NCBI GenBank assembly: GCA_946406015.1
Contig: CAMJJD010000012.1
Span: forward strand, 1 to 42,084
DNA: 42,084 nucleotides
DNA from: an uncultured Bacteroidales bacterium
GTDB taxonomy: Bacteria; Bacteroidota; Bacteroidia; Bacteroidales; P3
Direction of reading: 5' to 3'
The notes under the pieces were generated by a model, which had not been told where the DNA came from, did no database searches, and saw nothing but the letters and a program-made list of their open reading frames with translations. Of the stretch, positions 9,396-17,933 are shown one piece after another (position 1 is the stretch's first letter; every line of letters begins with the position of its first letter). A program made the translations under genes and the position numbers.

Positions 9396-9512
9396 CCGCC
9401 TGGCGGCGGAAATCCGTAAATCCAATAAATTTATAAGATTTCTAGATTTCGCCCGCAGGGCGGGAGGTGATCTGTTGTTCCCAGCCCTGCGGGCTGAAAT
9501 CCGGAAATCCAG
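9396..9512. repeat. Three REP-like hairpin units
   Basis: Three copies of a short unit consist of a GC-rich hairpin followed by a direct AAATCCG/AAATCC pair. Copy 1 is at about 9396-9423 (plus, CCGCC-T-GGCGG). Copy 2 is at about 9436-9464 (minus, GCCC-GCA-GGGC). Copy 3 is at about 9483-9512 (plus, AGCCC-TGC-GGGCT). The alternating orientation and small size resemble REP/BIME elements of other bacteria. No associated transposase is in the window. Confidence 0.6.
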
Positions 9513-9540
9513 AAGGGGAATGGGTACCCCTGGAGGTGGG

Positions 9541-10002
9541 TTATTTCACGCGGTAATAGATGCGTGAAGAGTAAGTCGTGTCAACAAAGGCATCCAGGTC
9601 GATGTTATAGGACATCACGATATGATTATTGCCGGGGATATTATACCAATCGCACACTCCAGTTACTGTGTCGTAGATGTAGGTGAAGGGGTATACATCC
9701 GGCCAGTCGAATTCATAGGGATTAGTCGATGTCGGATAAATATGAGTATGCCGCGAGCCTGTACTGTCTGTCTCAAATACCAGTCGCGTGTCATCGCTTT
9801 CATCCACACCCCAATTATGATACTCAGAATGATATACCCATTCAGTCCCGACGAGCGATGTGGGTTTTACGGGAGCCACCTCCGCTTCTGTGAGGGGATT
9901 GCCTCCTGGGGCGATTGTGGTTGTTTCTTCGGGCGTGCAGCCCACCTGCATCAGCATGGCGGCCACTATCGCGGCGGCCAGCAGTAAATTGTTCTTTTTC
10001 AT
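9541..10002 (-). CDS. Predicted lipoprotein of unknown function
   Basis: A 153-residue protein with a lipoprotein-type signal: MKKNNLLLAAAIVAAMLMQV, then GC with the probable lipidated cysteine at position 22. The mature part is acidic and rich in aromatic residues (YHSEYHNWGVDESDD, DWPDVYPFTYIYD) and looks like a small beta-sheet domain. The segment TSLVGTEWVYH resembles the start of lipocalin-like domains found in other Bacteroidales lipoproteins, but I do not recognise a family. It is transcribed toward the ribosomal operon and has its own downstream terminator. A 305-nt gap separates it from the next gene upstream, so it may be a separate unit. Confidence 0.75.
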   Translation of the reverse strand: MKKNNLLLAAAIVAAMLMQVGCTPEETTTIAPGGNPLTEAEVAPVKPTSLVGTEWVYHSEYHNWGVDESDDTRLVFETDSTGSRHTHIYPTSTNPYEFDWPDVYPFTYIYDTVTGVCDWYNIPGNNHIVMSYNIDLDAFVDTTYSSRIYYRVK

Positions 10003-10049
10003 ATTACTTACTTTTTTGAATTAAACGGGGTTGATTGGTCATCGGGGGT

Positions 10050-10067
10050 GCATGAAATATTTCATGC
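10050..10067. promoter_or_regulatory. 18-bp perfect palindrome upstream of lipoprotein gene
   Basis: GCATGAAATATTTCATGC is fully self-complementary and lies 48-65 nt before the start of the lipoprotein gene at 10002. That is a plausible operator position for a dimeric regulator. No -7/-33 pair is obvious around it. The rest of the 10003-10307 gap holds a GCCTCC/GGAGGC hairpin and the nested hairpin at 10252-10303, but no gene. Confidence 0.35.
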
Positions 10068-10251
10068 TGGATATAATAAGGCCTGTCTTGCTGCGTTATT
10101 GGAAACAGCAGAACACAGGTTCTGCACCTCGGGTGCCGGGTGTGGCAGGAGGGAGCCTGGAAACGATTCTTAGGTATGGCTCCCCCCGCCAATGGCGCCC
10201 GTTTTTTTTCGCCTCCAGTGCGGGAGGCTTCGCTAGGTGAACTTTCGCATG

Positions 10252-10303
10252 GTGTTAATTGGTTTGGCGGGATTTTTCCCGCTCAGGGGTGTGGTTTTAA
10301 CAC
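10252..10303. other. Nested inverted repeat after lipoprotein stop
   Basis: An outer 7-bp pair, GTGTTAA (10252-10258) and TTAACAC (10297-10303), encloses an inner GCGGGA-TTTT-TCCCGC hairpin (10267-10282). It begins 5 nt beyond the stop codon of the minus-strand gene at 10308. It could act as a 3' mRNA stabiliser or weak terminator, although no U-tract follows on the minus strand. Confidence 0.4.
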
Positions 10304-10307
10304 GTTT

Positions 10308-10727
10308 TTAATCTATTTTGACGGCAGTGCATACGTACTCGTTGGTTTCCTCGTCGACGGTGATGGTCACCGTGTAGCCTTGTTTTACCATGGCTACTGA
10401 CCATGCGGCAGCTTCCACATCGCTTTGTGTGCGGAAAACGACAGTCTTCTTGGAGGAGACTACAGAGGTCGATGCATTGCTGCCGGATACGGTGATGGTA
10501 TACCCCTCACGGGCTACGGCCATCAGTTGCAACATAAAGGCCTCCAAGTCGGTGTTTTCACTCATGGTTGTCTGCCATGTTGTCCCTTCATGCTCGTAGC
10601 GGACGGTGTACATCGCATAGCTTTGCTCTGCGGAAATGGGTTGTTCTACGGGGAACTCTTTCTGGCAACTTGCGGCCAGCAGGCCCAGCAGTGCCAGGCA
10701 AGAGACGCGGATGATGGTTTTCTTCAT
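10308..10727 (-). CDS. Predicted lipoprotein in sigma-factor operon
   Basis: A 139-residue protein with a clear lipoprotein signal, ending LLGLLAASC with Cys21. After a short linker (QKEFPVEQPISAEQ) the mature domain alternates strands and helices (YAMYTVRYEHEGTTWQTTMS, then FRTQSDVEAAAWSVAMVKQG and a final YTVTITVDEETNEYVCTA strand). I do not recognise the family. Its start overlaps the stop of the preceding gene by 4 nt, so it is translationally coupled. It is the fourth gene of the sigma-factor operon, which suggests that the sigma factor controls or senses a cell-surface component. Confidence 0.8.
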   Translation of the reverse strand: MKKTIIRVSCLALLGLLAASCQKEFPVEQPISAEQSYAMYTVRYEHEGTTWQTTMSENTDLEAFMLQLMAVAREGYTITVSGSNASTSVVSSKKTVVFRTQSDVEAAAWSVAMVKQGYTVTITVDEETNEYVCTAVKID

Positions 10728-11230
10728 TGGTTTTTTCTTTTTTTTAGGGTTTCTCTTATTTTATATAATAGTATGGCTTCCATCTGCTCCTCGCACTCTA
10801 TATGGTATATGCATAAAGTCTTGTTGTGCGGTGAGATGATTATATAATCGTTGTTGAGGACGGAGGTGGTATCCATCGGCAGACCATGCCGGTCTTTAGG
10901 GCACATGAAAGACTTCACTGCCGACATATCAGGGGAGGGGTAATCGCAAGTGTCTGTCGGCGAATGGAAGTCGTCGAGCAGACGTATCCAACTGGCACTG
11001 TCGGTGGCTGTGAGAATGGTAACTGAGACGCTGAGAGTGTCGTCAAGGGGGAAGTCTTTGAGATAGGAGGCCTGAATTCCTTCGACTTTGCGGTATTCGC
11101 GGAGGAGCACACTACACTGGCTCAAAGGTAGCTGGCGCGGATGGGTATAACGCCATGCCGACCACGCCATCCCGACTACAACTATCAGTGCCGGGATGAT
11201 ATAACTTATTATGAGTCGGCGTGTTTTCAT
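10724..11230 (-). CDS. Membrane-anchored protein of unknown function in sigma-factor operon
   Basis: A 168-residue protein with one N-terminal hydrophobic segment (residues about 7-26, IISYIIPALIVVVGMAWSAW) after a basic MKTRR start, so it is anchored with the rest probably periplasmic. The outside part contains several cysteines (LSQCSVLL, TCDY, FMCPKD, LCIYHIECEEQ). No family is recognised. It overlaps its neighbours by 4 nt on each side, which indicates a co-transcribed and co-translated set with the sigma factor. Confidence 0.78.
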   Translation of the reverse strand: MKTRRLIISYIIPALIVVVGMAWSAWRYTHPRQLPLSQCSVLLREYRKVEGIQASYLKDFPLDDTLSVSVTILTATDSASWIRLLDDFHSPTDTCDYPSPDMSAVKSFMCPKDRHGLPMDTTSVLNNDYIIISPHNKTLCIYHIECEEQMEAILLYKIRETLKKRKNQ

Positions 11231-11505
11231 GCCAACAGGTTTTCGTATGTTGTCTTCACCAAGTTGTTGTAATGAATGCCCTCACATTTATTGCAAGGGG
11301 TGGCTGATGCCTTGATTGAGGGCACTATCAGTCCTATGGCCAGGCATGCGGCGGCGGCGTAGCGCAGCAGGTCGGAGCGCTGCTGGCGGCGGTGGGTCCA
11401 GCGGCCGGTGGCGTCGGCGACGCCGGCCAGCAGCTGGCGTTGGCGCTGGCGGCGGCAGGCGAGGTTCTGTCGCTTGAGCATCTGGTTGAATTGTTGTTCG
11501 TTCAT
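11227..11505 (-). CDS. Small membrane protein directly after sigma factor, possible anti-sigma factor
   Basis: A 92-residue protein. Residues 1-45 are basic and helical (QFNQMLKRQNLACRRQRQRQ), probably cytoplasmic. A hydrophobic helix follows at about 48-67 (YAAAACLAIGLIVPSIKA), then a short outside tail containing CNKC. The position right after an ECF sigma gene, a cytoplasmic helix and a single membrane span fit a membrane-bound anti-sigma factor, but no known anti-sigma domain is recognisable. The function is inferred from topology and context only. Confidence 0.7.
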   Translation of the reverse strand: MNEQQFNQMLKRQNLACRRQRQRQLLAGVADATGRWTHRRQQRSDLLRYAAAACLAIGLIVPSIKASATPCNKCEGIHYNNLVKTTYENLLA

Positions 11506-11530
11506 GGTTGTTGTTTCTTTATAATGTATA

Positions 11531-12046
11531 TTAGTCTATCATTTTCAGTTGTCGTGCCCGTTGTGCCATCTGATGGCGGATGCGGGTGAGGCGTGTGGAG
11601 ACGACGTTGTAGGTGAGGCCTGTGAGGATGGCCATGTCGGTCAGGCTGTAGCCGTTGAGGAAGAGTTGCATGAGATGCCGGTCGTCGGGGGAGAGGTCGG
11701 CCATGAGGTCGTCGAGGAGTTCGCGGAGGTTGTCGTCGTCGTGGTCGTCGGCCAGGTCGACGGGGAGGGCGTCGAGGGAGAGGGCTTGTGTCGAGTCGCG
11801 GCGGCGGGTGTTGCTGATGGCGGAGAGTGTCACCCGTTTGACCCATGCTTTCTCGGCGCGTCCCAGGTTGTGTTGTCGCAGGTCTTCGCAGCGTTGCAGC
11901 AGGCGCAGGGCGGCTTCCTGGATAAGGTCGCAGGCCAGGTCGAGGTTGCCGCGGGCGGCGCGCAGACATAGCCACCGCACATATTTTTCGTAGCGGTGCC
12001 ACAGGTCGCGGAAGCGCACGTGGGTTTGTGGCTCGGGGGTGTCCAT
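11531..12046 (-). CDS. ECF-type RNA polymerase sigma factor
   Basis: A 171-residue sigma-70 family protein. Region 2 corresponds to about residues 16-52 (RYEKYVRWLCLRAARGNLDL, then DLIQEAALRLLQ). Region 4 with its helix-turn-helix is at about 118-160 (LMQLFLNGYSLTDMAILTGL, then STRLTRIRHQM). An acidic linker rich in aspartate (ADDHDDDNLREL) joins them. It would direct RNA polymerase to a small regulon, probably including its own operon. It heads a four-gene operon with a putative membrane partner, an anchored protein and a lipoprotein. No promoter of either housekeeping or ECF type could be assigned in 12047-12229. Confidence 0.9.
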   Translation of the reverse strand: MDTPEPQTHVRFRDLWHRYEKYVRWLCLRAARGNLDLACDLIQEAALRLLQRCEDLRQHNLGRAEKAWVKRVTLSAISNTRRRDSTQALSLDALPVDLADDHDDDNLRELLDDLMADLSPDDRHLMQLFLNGYSLTDMAILTGLTYNVVSTRLTRIRHQMAQRARQLKMID

Positions 12047-12229
12047 GCGTTGCAGTTGTCTTTACGACTGTCTTGTACTATATATAGACCCGAAAAAGGG
12101 TTGTTTTTTTACAGGGGTAGGGTGTTTTAACATTATTTATGATATGTTAAAATGGTTTCGGCGCACAATTTAATCGGGGTGTTGTCGTTTATAAGGTTGT
12201 AAACAAAATGTTCAACCAAAAAGGCGCGT

Positions 12230-12391
12230 ATGATGCAGCAATATGATTTTTCAAGCACCGACACATTTTCCACCGCTGCAAGCACAAGCATACAACCCTC
12301 GGAGCAGACGCTTCAGAACATCCGCAGTTTTGCCCGCAGCTACCAGACGGTGGTGGTCGAAGGTGTGAAGATTGACTTCTTCCTGAACTAG
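12230..12391 (+). CDS. Small protein of 53 residues, unknown function
   Basis: An open frame from ATG 12230 (or the adjacent ATG 12233) to TAG 12391. The N-terminal half is Ser/Thr-rich and looks disordered. The C-terminal half reads SEQTLQNIRSFARSYQTVVV, then EGVKIDFFLN, a helix followed by a strand. From memory, small Bacteroidales proteins with a similar helix (...IRxFARxY...) and a final LN exist, but this was not checked. It stands alone between oppositely oriented operons and is followed 19 nt later by a strong terminator, which supports a real transcription unit. The gap 12047-12229 before it holds no other gene. Confidence 0.6.
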   Translation: MMQQYDFSSTDTFSTAASTSIQPSEQTLQNIRSFARSYQTVVVEGVKIDFFLN

Positions 12392-12409
12392 CAGAGAGCA
12401 GTTAAAACG

Positions 12410-12460
12410 AGAAGCAGGCAGCAGGCTGTCACCAGCCCACGGCCTGCTTCTTGCTTTCTT
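12410..12460. terminator. Intrinsic terminator, probably bidirectional
   Basis: AGAAGCAGGC (12410-12419) pairs perfectly with GCCTGCTTCT (12442-12451), and an inner GGCTG/CAGCC pair lies in the loop. On the plus strand it is followed by TGCTTTCTT. On the minus strand it is followed by CGTTTTAAC. It separates the plus-strand small ORF from the minus-strand manC gene that ends at 12500. Confidence 0.8.
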
Positions 12461-12499
12461 CAAGGCCTGCCGGCAGAGGGCGTTCCCTCCCGCCGTTGC

Positions 12500-13528
12500 T
12501 CATTGTTGGGAGAACTCTTTGATGCGCTGCTCTTCGCTGCGGCGGCACACCAGCAGGCGGTCGCCCTTGGCGCTGACGATGTAGCCGTCGAGTCCCTGAA
12601 GGACCACTTTGCCGGCCTCTTCGGCATGCACGACACAGTTGGTGCACTCGTAGAGGTGGACTCGGCCCACGGTGCCGTTGCCGTCGTTGTCGTGCTGCAG
12701 CTTGTCATGCAGGGAGGCCCAGTTGCCGAGGTCGCTCCAGCCGAAGTCGGCGGGGTGGGTGTAGACCTTGCCGTCGGCAGCGGCGGGCTCCATGACGGCG
12801 TAGTCGATGCTGATTTTCTCGCATTGCGGGAAGACGGTCTGCACGTCGGCGGGGGTCTTCATGCGCTCCATGTCGGCGGCGAGGTTGGGCTTGTAGGTGG
12901 CGATGGCGTCGGTGATGGTGCGGACGTTCCAGACGAAGATGCCTGCGTTCCAAAGGTAGTTGCCGGCTTGCAGGTACTGCTCGGCCACTTCGCGGCTGGG
13001 TTTTTCCTTGAAGGCAGAGACTTTCTTTATTTCGCCGCAGACGGTGTCGGCGGCCTCGACATAGCCGTAACCCGTCTCGGGGCGCGAGGGTTTGATACCG
13101 ATGGTGACGATGGCGCTGCCTTGAGCGGTGAAGTCGAGGGCGTTGGCGATGACGCGACGAAACTCGTCGGGGTTCATCACCACAGCGTCGGCCGGGGTGA
13201 CCACCACATTGGCGTCAGGTTCTTCGGCCTTGATGCGCCAGCAGGCCCAAGCGATGCAGGGGGCGGTGTTGCGGGCGGCGGGCTCGGCGAGGATATGGTC
13301 GAGGGGGATGTCGGGCAGCTGCTCGCGCACGATGTCGACATAGGCGGCGTTGGTGACGACCCAGAAGTTCCGCATGGGGCAGATGCCTTTGAAGCGGTCG
13401 ACGGTGAGTTGGATGAGCGTGCGTCCGCAGCCCAGGATGTCGATGAACTGCTTGGGGAATTCGGGTGTGCTGAGGGGCCAGAAGCGGCTGCCGATGCCGC
13501 CGGCCATGATGACGATATGGGTTTGCAT
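12500..13528 (-). CDS. manC: Mannose-1-phosphate guanylyltransferase
   Basis: A 342-residue nucleotidyltransferase making GDP-mannose from mannose-1-phosphate and GTP, a precursor for mannose- and fucose-containing polysaccharides and glycoproteins. The pyrophosphorylase signature AGGIGSRFWPLSTPEFPKQF is at residues 9-28. Other family stretches are VVVTPADAVV, IGIKPSRPETGYGYVEA, FKEKPSREVAEQYL and YLWNAGIFVWN. The length fits the single-domain form, without the C-terminal phosphomannose-isomerase domain of bifunctional enzymes. It lies in the same orientation as lptB and kdsD, but repeat-filled spacers of 122 and 196 nt separate the three genes. Confidence 0.95.
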   Translation of the reverse strand: MQTHIVIMAGGIGSRFWPLSTPEFPKQFIDILGCGRTLIQLTVDRFKGICPMRNFWVVTNAAYVDIVREQLPDIPLDHILAEPAARNTAPCIAWACWRIKAEEPDANVVVTPADAVVMNPDEFRRVIANALDFTAQGSAIVTIGIKPSRPETGYGYVEAADTVCGEIKKVSAFKEKPSREVAEQYLQAGNYLWNAGIFVWNVRTITDAIATYKPNLAADMERMKTPADVQTVFPQCEKISIDYAVMEPAAADGKVYTHPADFGWSDLGNWASLHDKLQHDNDGNGTVGRVHLYECTNCVVHAEEAGKVVLQGLDGYIVSAKGDRLLVCRRSEEQRIKEFSQQ

Positions 13529-13537
13529 TGTTGTAAA

Positions 13538-13660
13538 GTTTACAGTTTACGGTTTAAAGTTTAATGGTTAATGGTTTTGGGAGATAAGGAGACAGGAGTT
13601 AAGGAGATAAGACGAATGGATTCCTAATTTCAACTTTCAAATTTCAACTTTCAAATTTCC
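13538..13660. repeat. Three successive 7/8-bp word arrays in manC/lptB spacer
   Basis: The spacer is built almost entirely of iterated words. GTTTACA-type heptads occupy 13538-13578. GGAGTTAA/GGAGATAA-type octads occupy about 13579-13613. TTTCAAC/TTTCAAA heptads start at 13628 and run to 13660, overlapping the last three codons and stop of lptB. The GGAG words are the same as those in the 76-bp repeats at 14484. Confidence 0.8.
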
Positions 13661-14475
13661 ATGGTGCGGGCGCGGCGGAGTTCGAAGTCGCGGCCGAGGT
13701 ATTTCTCGCGCACGTCAGGGTCGGCGGCCATTTCCTCGGGGGTGCCGTGATGGAGGACAGAGCCTTCGTAGAGGAGGTAGGCGCGGTCGGTGATGGCGAG
13801 AGTCTCGCGTACGTTGTGGTCGGTGATGAGGATGCCGATGTTGCGATCCTTGAGGTGTGCCACAATGTCCTGGATGTCCTGCACGGCGATGGGGTCGACG
13901 CCGGCGAAGGGTTCGTCGAGAAGGAGGAACATGGGGTCGTTGGCGAGGGCGCGGGCAATCTCGGTGCGACGGCGCTCGCCGCCACTGAGCTGTATGCCCT
14001 TGCTACGGCGTATGTGCTGCAGGCGGAATTCGTCGAGGAGCGACTCGAGTTTCTCGCGTTGCTGCTCGCGGGTGAGGTCGCGGCGGAATTCGAGGATGGA
14101 GCCTATGTTGTCCTCGACGCTCATCTGACGGAAGACGGAGGCTTCCTGCGCCAGGTAGCCGACGCCAAGCTGAGCGCGACGATACTGCGGCATGCCGGTG
14201 ATGCAGAGCCGCCAAGGAGTGCCGTCGGTCGGGCAGAAGGCTTTCTGCTCGCGGAAGGCGACATTCTCCTTGTCGGCTTCGCAGGTGCTTTCCATGTAGA
14301 CGCTGCCGGCGTTGGGTTTGATGATGCCCACGACCATGTAGAAGGTGGTGGTTTTACCAGCGCCGTTGGGGCCCAAAAGGCCCACTATCTCACCTTGGCT
14401 GACCTCGACGGAGACCTGCTTGACGACGGTGCGAGAACGGTAGATTTTGACTACTTTGTCGGTATAGAGTTTCAT
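13651..14475 (-). CDS. lptB: LPS export ABC transporter ATPase with an insertion
   Basis: A 274-residue ATPase that powers lipopolysaccharide transport from the inner membrane through the Lpt bridge. Motifs: Walker A GPNGAGKT (35-42), Q-loop in [12 protein letters not shown] (about 106-117), signature LSGGE (163-167), Walker B and D-loop [11 protein letters not shown] (184-194), and the switch histidine in ITDH (207-210). [20 protein letters not shown] is characteristic of LptB. The family is usually about 240-250 residues. The excess is an unusual stretch at about 61-96 with three cysteines ([30 protein letters not shown]), where most LptB proteins have a short loop. The final residues MEI derive from a repeat array. 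Confidence 0.95.
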   Translation of the reverse strand: MKLYTDKVVKIYRSRTVVKQVSVEVSQGEIVGLLGPNGAGKTTTFYMVVGIIKPNAGSVYMESTCEADKENVAFREQKAFCPTDGTPWRLCITGMPQYRRAQLGVGYLAQEASVFRQMSVEDNIGSILEFRRDLTREQQREKLESLLDEFRLQHIRRSKGIQLSGGERRRTEIARALANDPMFLLLDEPFAGVDPIAVQDIQDIVAHLKDRNIGILITDHNVRETLAITDRAYLLYEGSVLHHGTPEEMAADPDVREKYLGRDFELRRARTMEI

Positions 14476-14483
14476 TATTCAAT

Positions 14484-14657
14484 TTAGGAGTTAAGGAGAC
14501 AGGAGTTAAGGAGATAAGACAAATGTGTGAACGCTTGATTGTTTGAATGAGTTAGTGTTTTAGGAGTTAAGGAGACAGGAGTTAAGGAGATAAGACAAAT
14601 GTGTGAACGTTTGATTGTTTGAATGTGATAGTATTTTAGGAGTTAAGGAGATACGGA
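14484..14657. repeat. 76-bp tandem repeat, two full copies and a partial third
   Basis: Copies begin at 14484, 14560 and 14636, an exact 76-bp period. Each opens with TTAGGAGTTAAGGAGACAGG and contains GGAGATAAGACAAATGTGTG and GATTGTTTGAATG. The two full copies differ at only a few positions. The array fills the lptB/kdsD spacer. The opening words also occur at about 13579-13613 and, on the opposite strand, inside the permease gene at 25243-25281. Confidence 0.9.
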
Positions 14658-14671
14658 GAGGTGTTATACAA

Positions 14672-15634
14672 TTATATTATTCCCTCGCGGAGGATGTCAT
14701 GTATGTGCACGATGCCGAGGTAGCGGTCGTCGGCATCGACGACGATGATCTGTGTGATGGAGTTGGCGCGCATCATCTGGAGGGCGGTGACGGCATACTC
14801 GGCGTCGAGGATACGCTTGGGGTTGGGATGCATGATGTCGGCCGCCACACGAGGTTCGTGGAAGGTCTGCATCATGCGGCGCAGGTCGCCGTCGGTGACG
14901 ATGCCGCGGATGAGGCCGTTCTCCTCGACGACGGTGCAGCCGAGGCGCTTGGAGGTCATCTCGAGGATGGTGTCGGCGATGGAGGTGTCGGGGCTCACGG
15001 ATGGGCGTTCGTTCTGGATGTAGAGGTCGCCGACGCGGAGATAGAGCTGCTTGCCGAGGGCGCCGCCGGGATGGAAGCGAGCGAAGTCGCGGGCGGTGAA
15101 GTTGCGGCATTCAATGAGGGCCACAGCGAGGGCATCGCCCATGACCAGCTGTGCTGTGGTGCTGCTCGTGGGGGCCAGGTTGTTGGGGCAGGCCTCGTGC
15201 TCGACGGTAGTGTTGAGGACGATATCGGCCTCATGGGCCAGGAACGAGTCGGTGTTGCCGACGATGGCGATGATAGTGTTGCCGAAGTTCTTGATGAGCG
15301 GCACCAGCACTTTGATTTCAGGCGTATTGCCACTCTTGGAGATGCATATCACCACATCGCCGGGCCGCACCATGCCGAGGTCGCCATGGATAGCGTCGGC
15401 GGCATGCAGGAAGAGGGCCGGCGTGCCGGTGGAGTTGAAGGTGGAGACAATCTTGGTGGCGATGTTGGCGCTCTTGCCGATACCCGTCACCACGACGCGC
15501 CCAGATGCCGAAAAAATGGTTTGCACCGCCTCCACAAAAGCATCGTTGATATAATTCTCCAGGGTTGCGACTGCTTTTTTTTCATCTGCAATCACCTGGA
15601 TAGCAATATTTTTTATCTCCTCATTTGTCTTCAC
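14672..15634 (-). CDS. kdsD: Arabinose-5-phosphate isomerase (KdsD/KpsF family)
   Basis: A 320-residue enzyme interconverting ribulose-5-phosphate and arabinose-5-phosphate, the first committed step toward KDO for LPS. The SIS domain (about 35-175) shows VVVTGIGKSANIATKIVSTF, HAADAIHGDLGMV and ISKSGNTPEIK. The ACPNNLAPTSSTTAQLVMGD and FHPGGALGKQL segments are typical of the family. Two CBS domains follow (about 205-320). With lptB next to it, it points to LPS synthesis and export. The start ATG at 15634 leaves an 82-nt divergent region shared with recQ. Confidence 0.96.
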   Translation of the reverse strand: MKTNEEIKNIAIQVIADEKKAVATLENYINDAFVEAVQTIFSASGRVVVTGIGKSANIATKIVSTFNSTGTPALFLHAADAIHGDLGMVRPGDVVICISKSGNTPEIKVLVPLIKNFGNTIIAIVGNTDSFLAHEADIVLNTTVEHEACPNNLAPTSSTTAQLVMGDALAVALIECRNFTARDFARFHPGGALGKQLYLRVGDLYIQNERPSVSPDTSIADTILEMTSKRLGCTVVEENGLIRGIVTDGDLRRMMQTFHEPRVAADIMHPNPKRILDAEYAVTALQMMRANSITQIIVVDADDRYLGIVHIHDILREGII

Positions 15635-15646
15635 TTGGAAAATTTT

Positions 15647-15677
15647 TTTGCCGGTTCAATCTTTTTTAGTATCTTTG
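15647..15677 (+). promoter_or_regulatory. Bacteroidetes-type promoter for recQ
   Basis: TTTG (15647-15650), 19-nt spacer, TATCTTTG (15670-15677): an exact match to the consensus. Transcription would begin near 15684, about 33 nt before the recQ ATG. The overlapping start region of kdsD suggests compact divergent control. No equally good minus-strand promoter was found. Confidence 0.85.
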
Positions 15678-15716
15678 TAAAACATAACGCACCACAGCGT
15701 CAAATATTGTAACAGA

Positions 15717-17921
<2,205 letters not shown>

Positions 17922-17933
17922 CCCACTTCACCC

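Noticed and set aside
11502-12002. Pro/Arg/His-rich 166-residue frame overlapping the sigma factor gene on the same strand
   Set aside because: Another reading frame of the sigma gene with low-complexity composition and no signal or domain. The sigma frame has clear region 2 and region 4.
12112-12120. ACCC-GAAAA-GGGT with a following T-run near 12100 as a terminator
   Set aside because: Only a 4-bp stem, and no plus-strand gene upstream that would need it.
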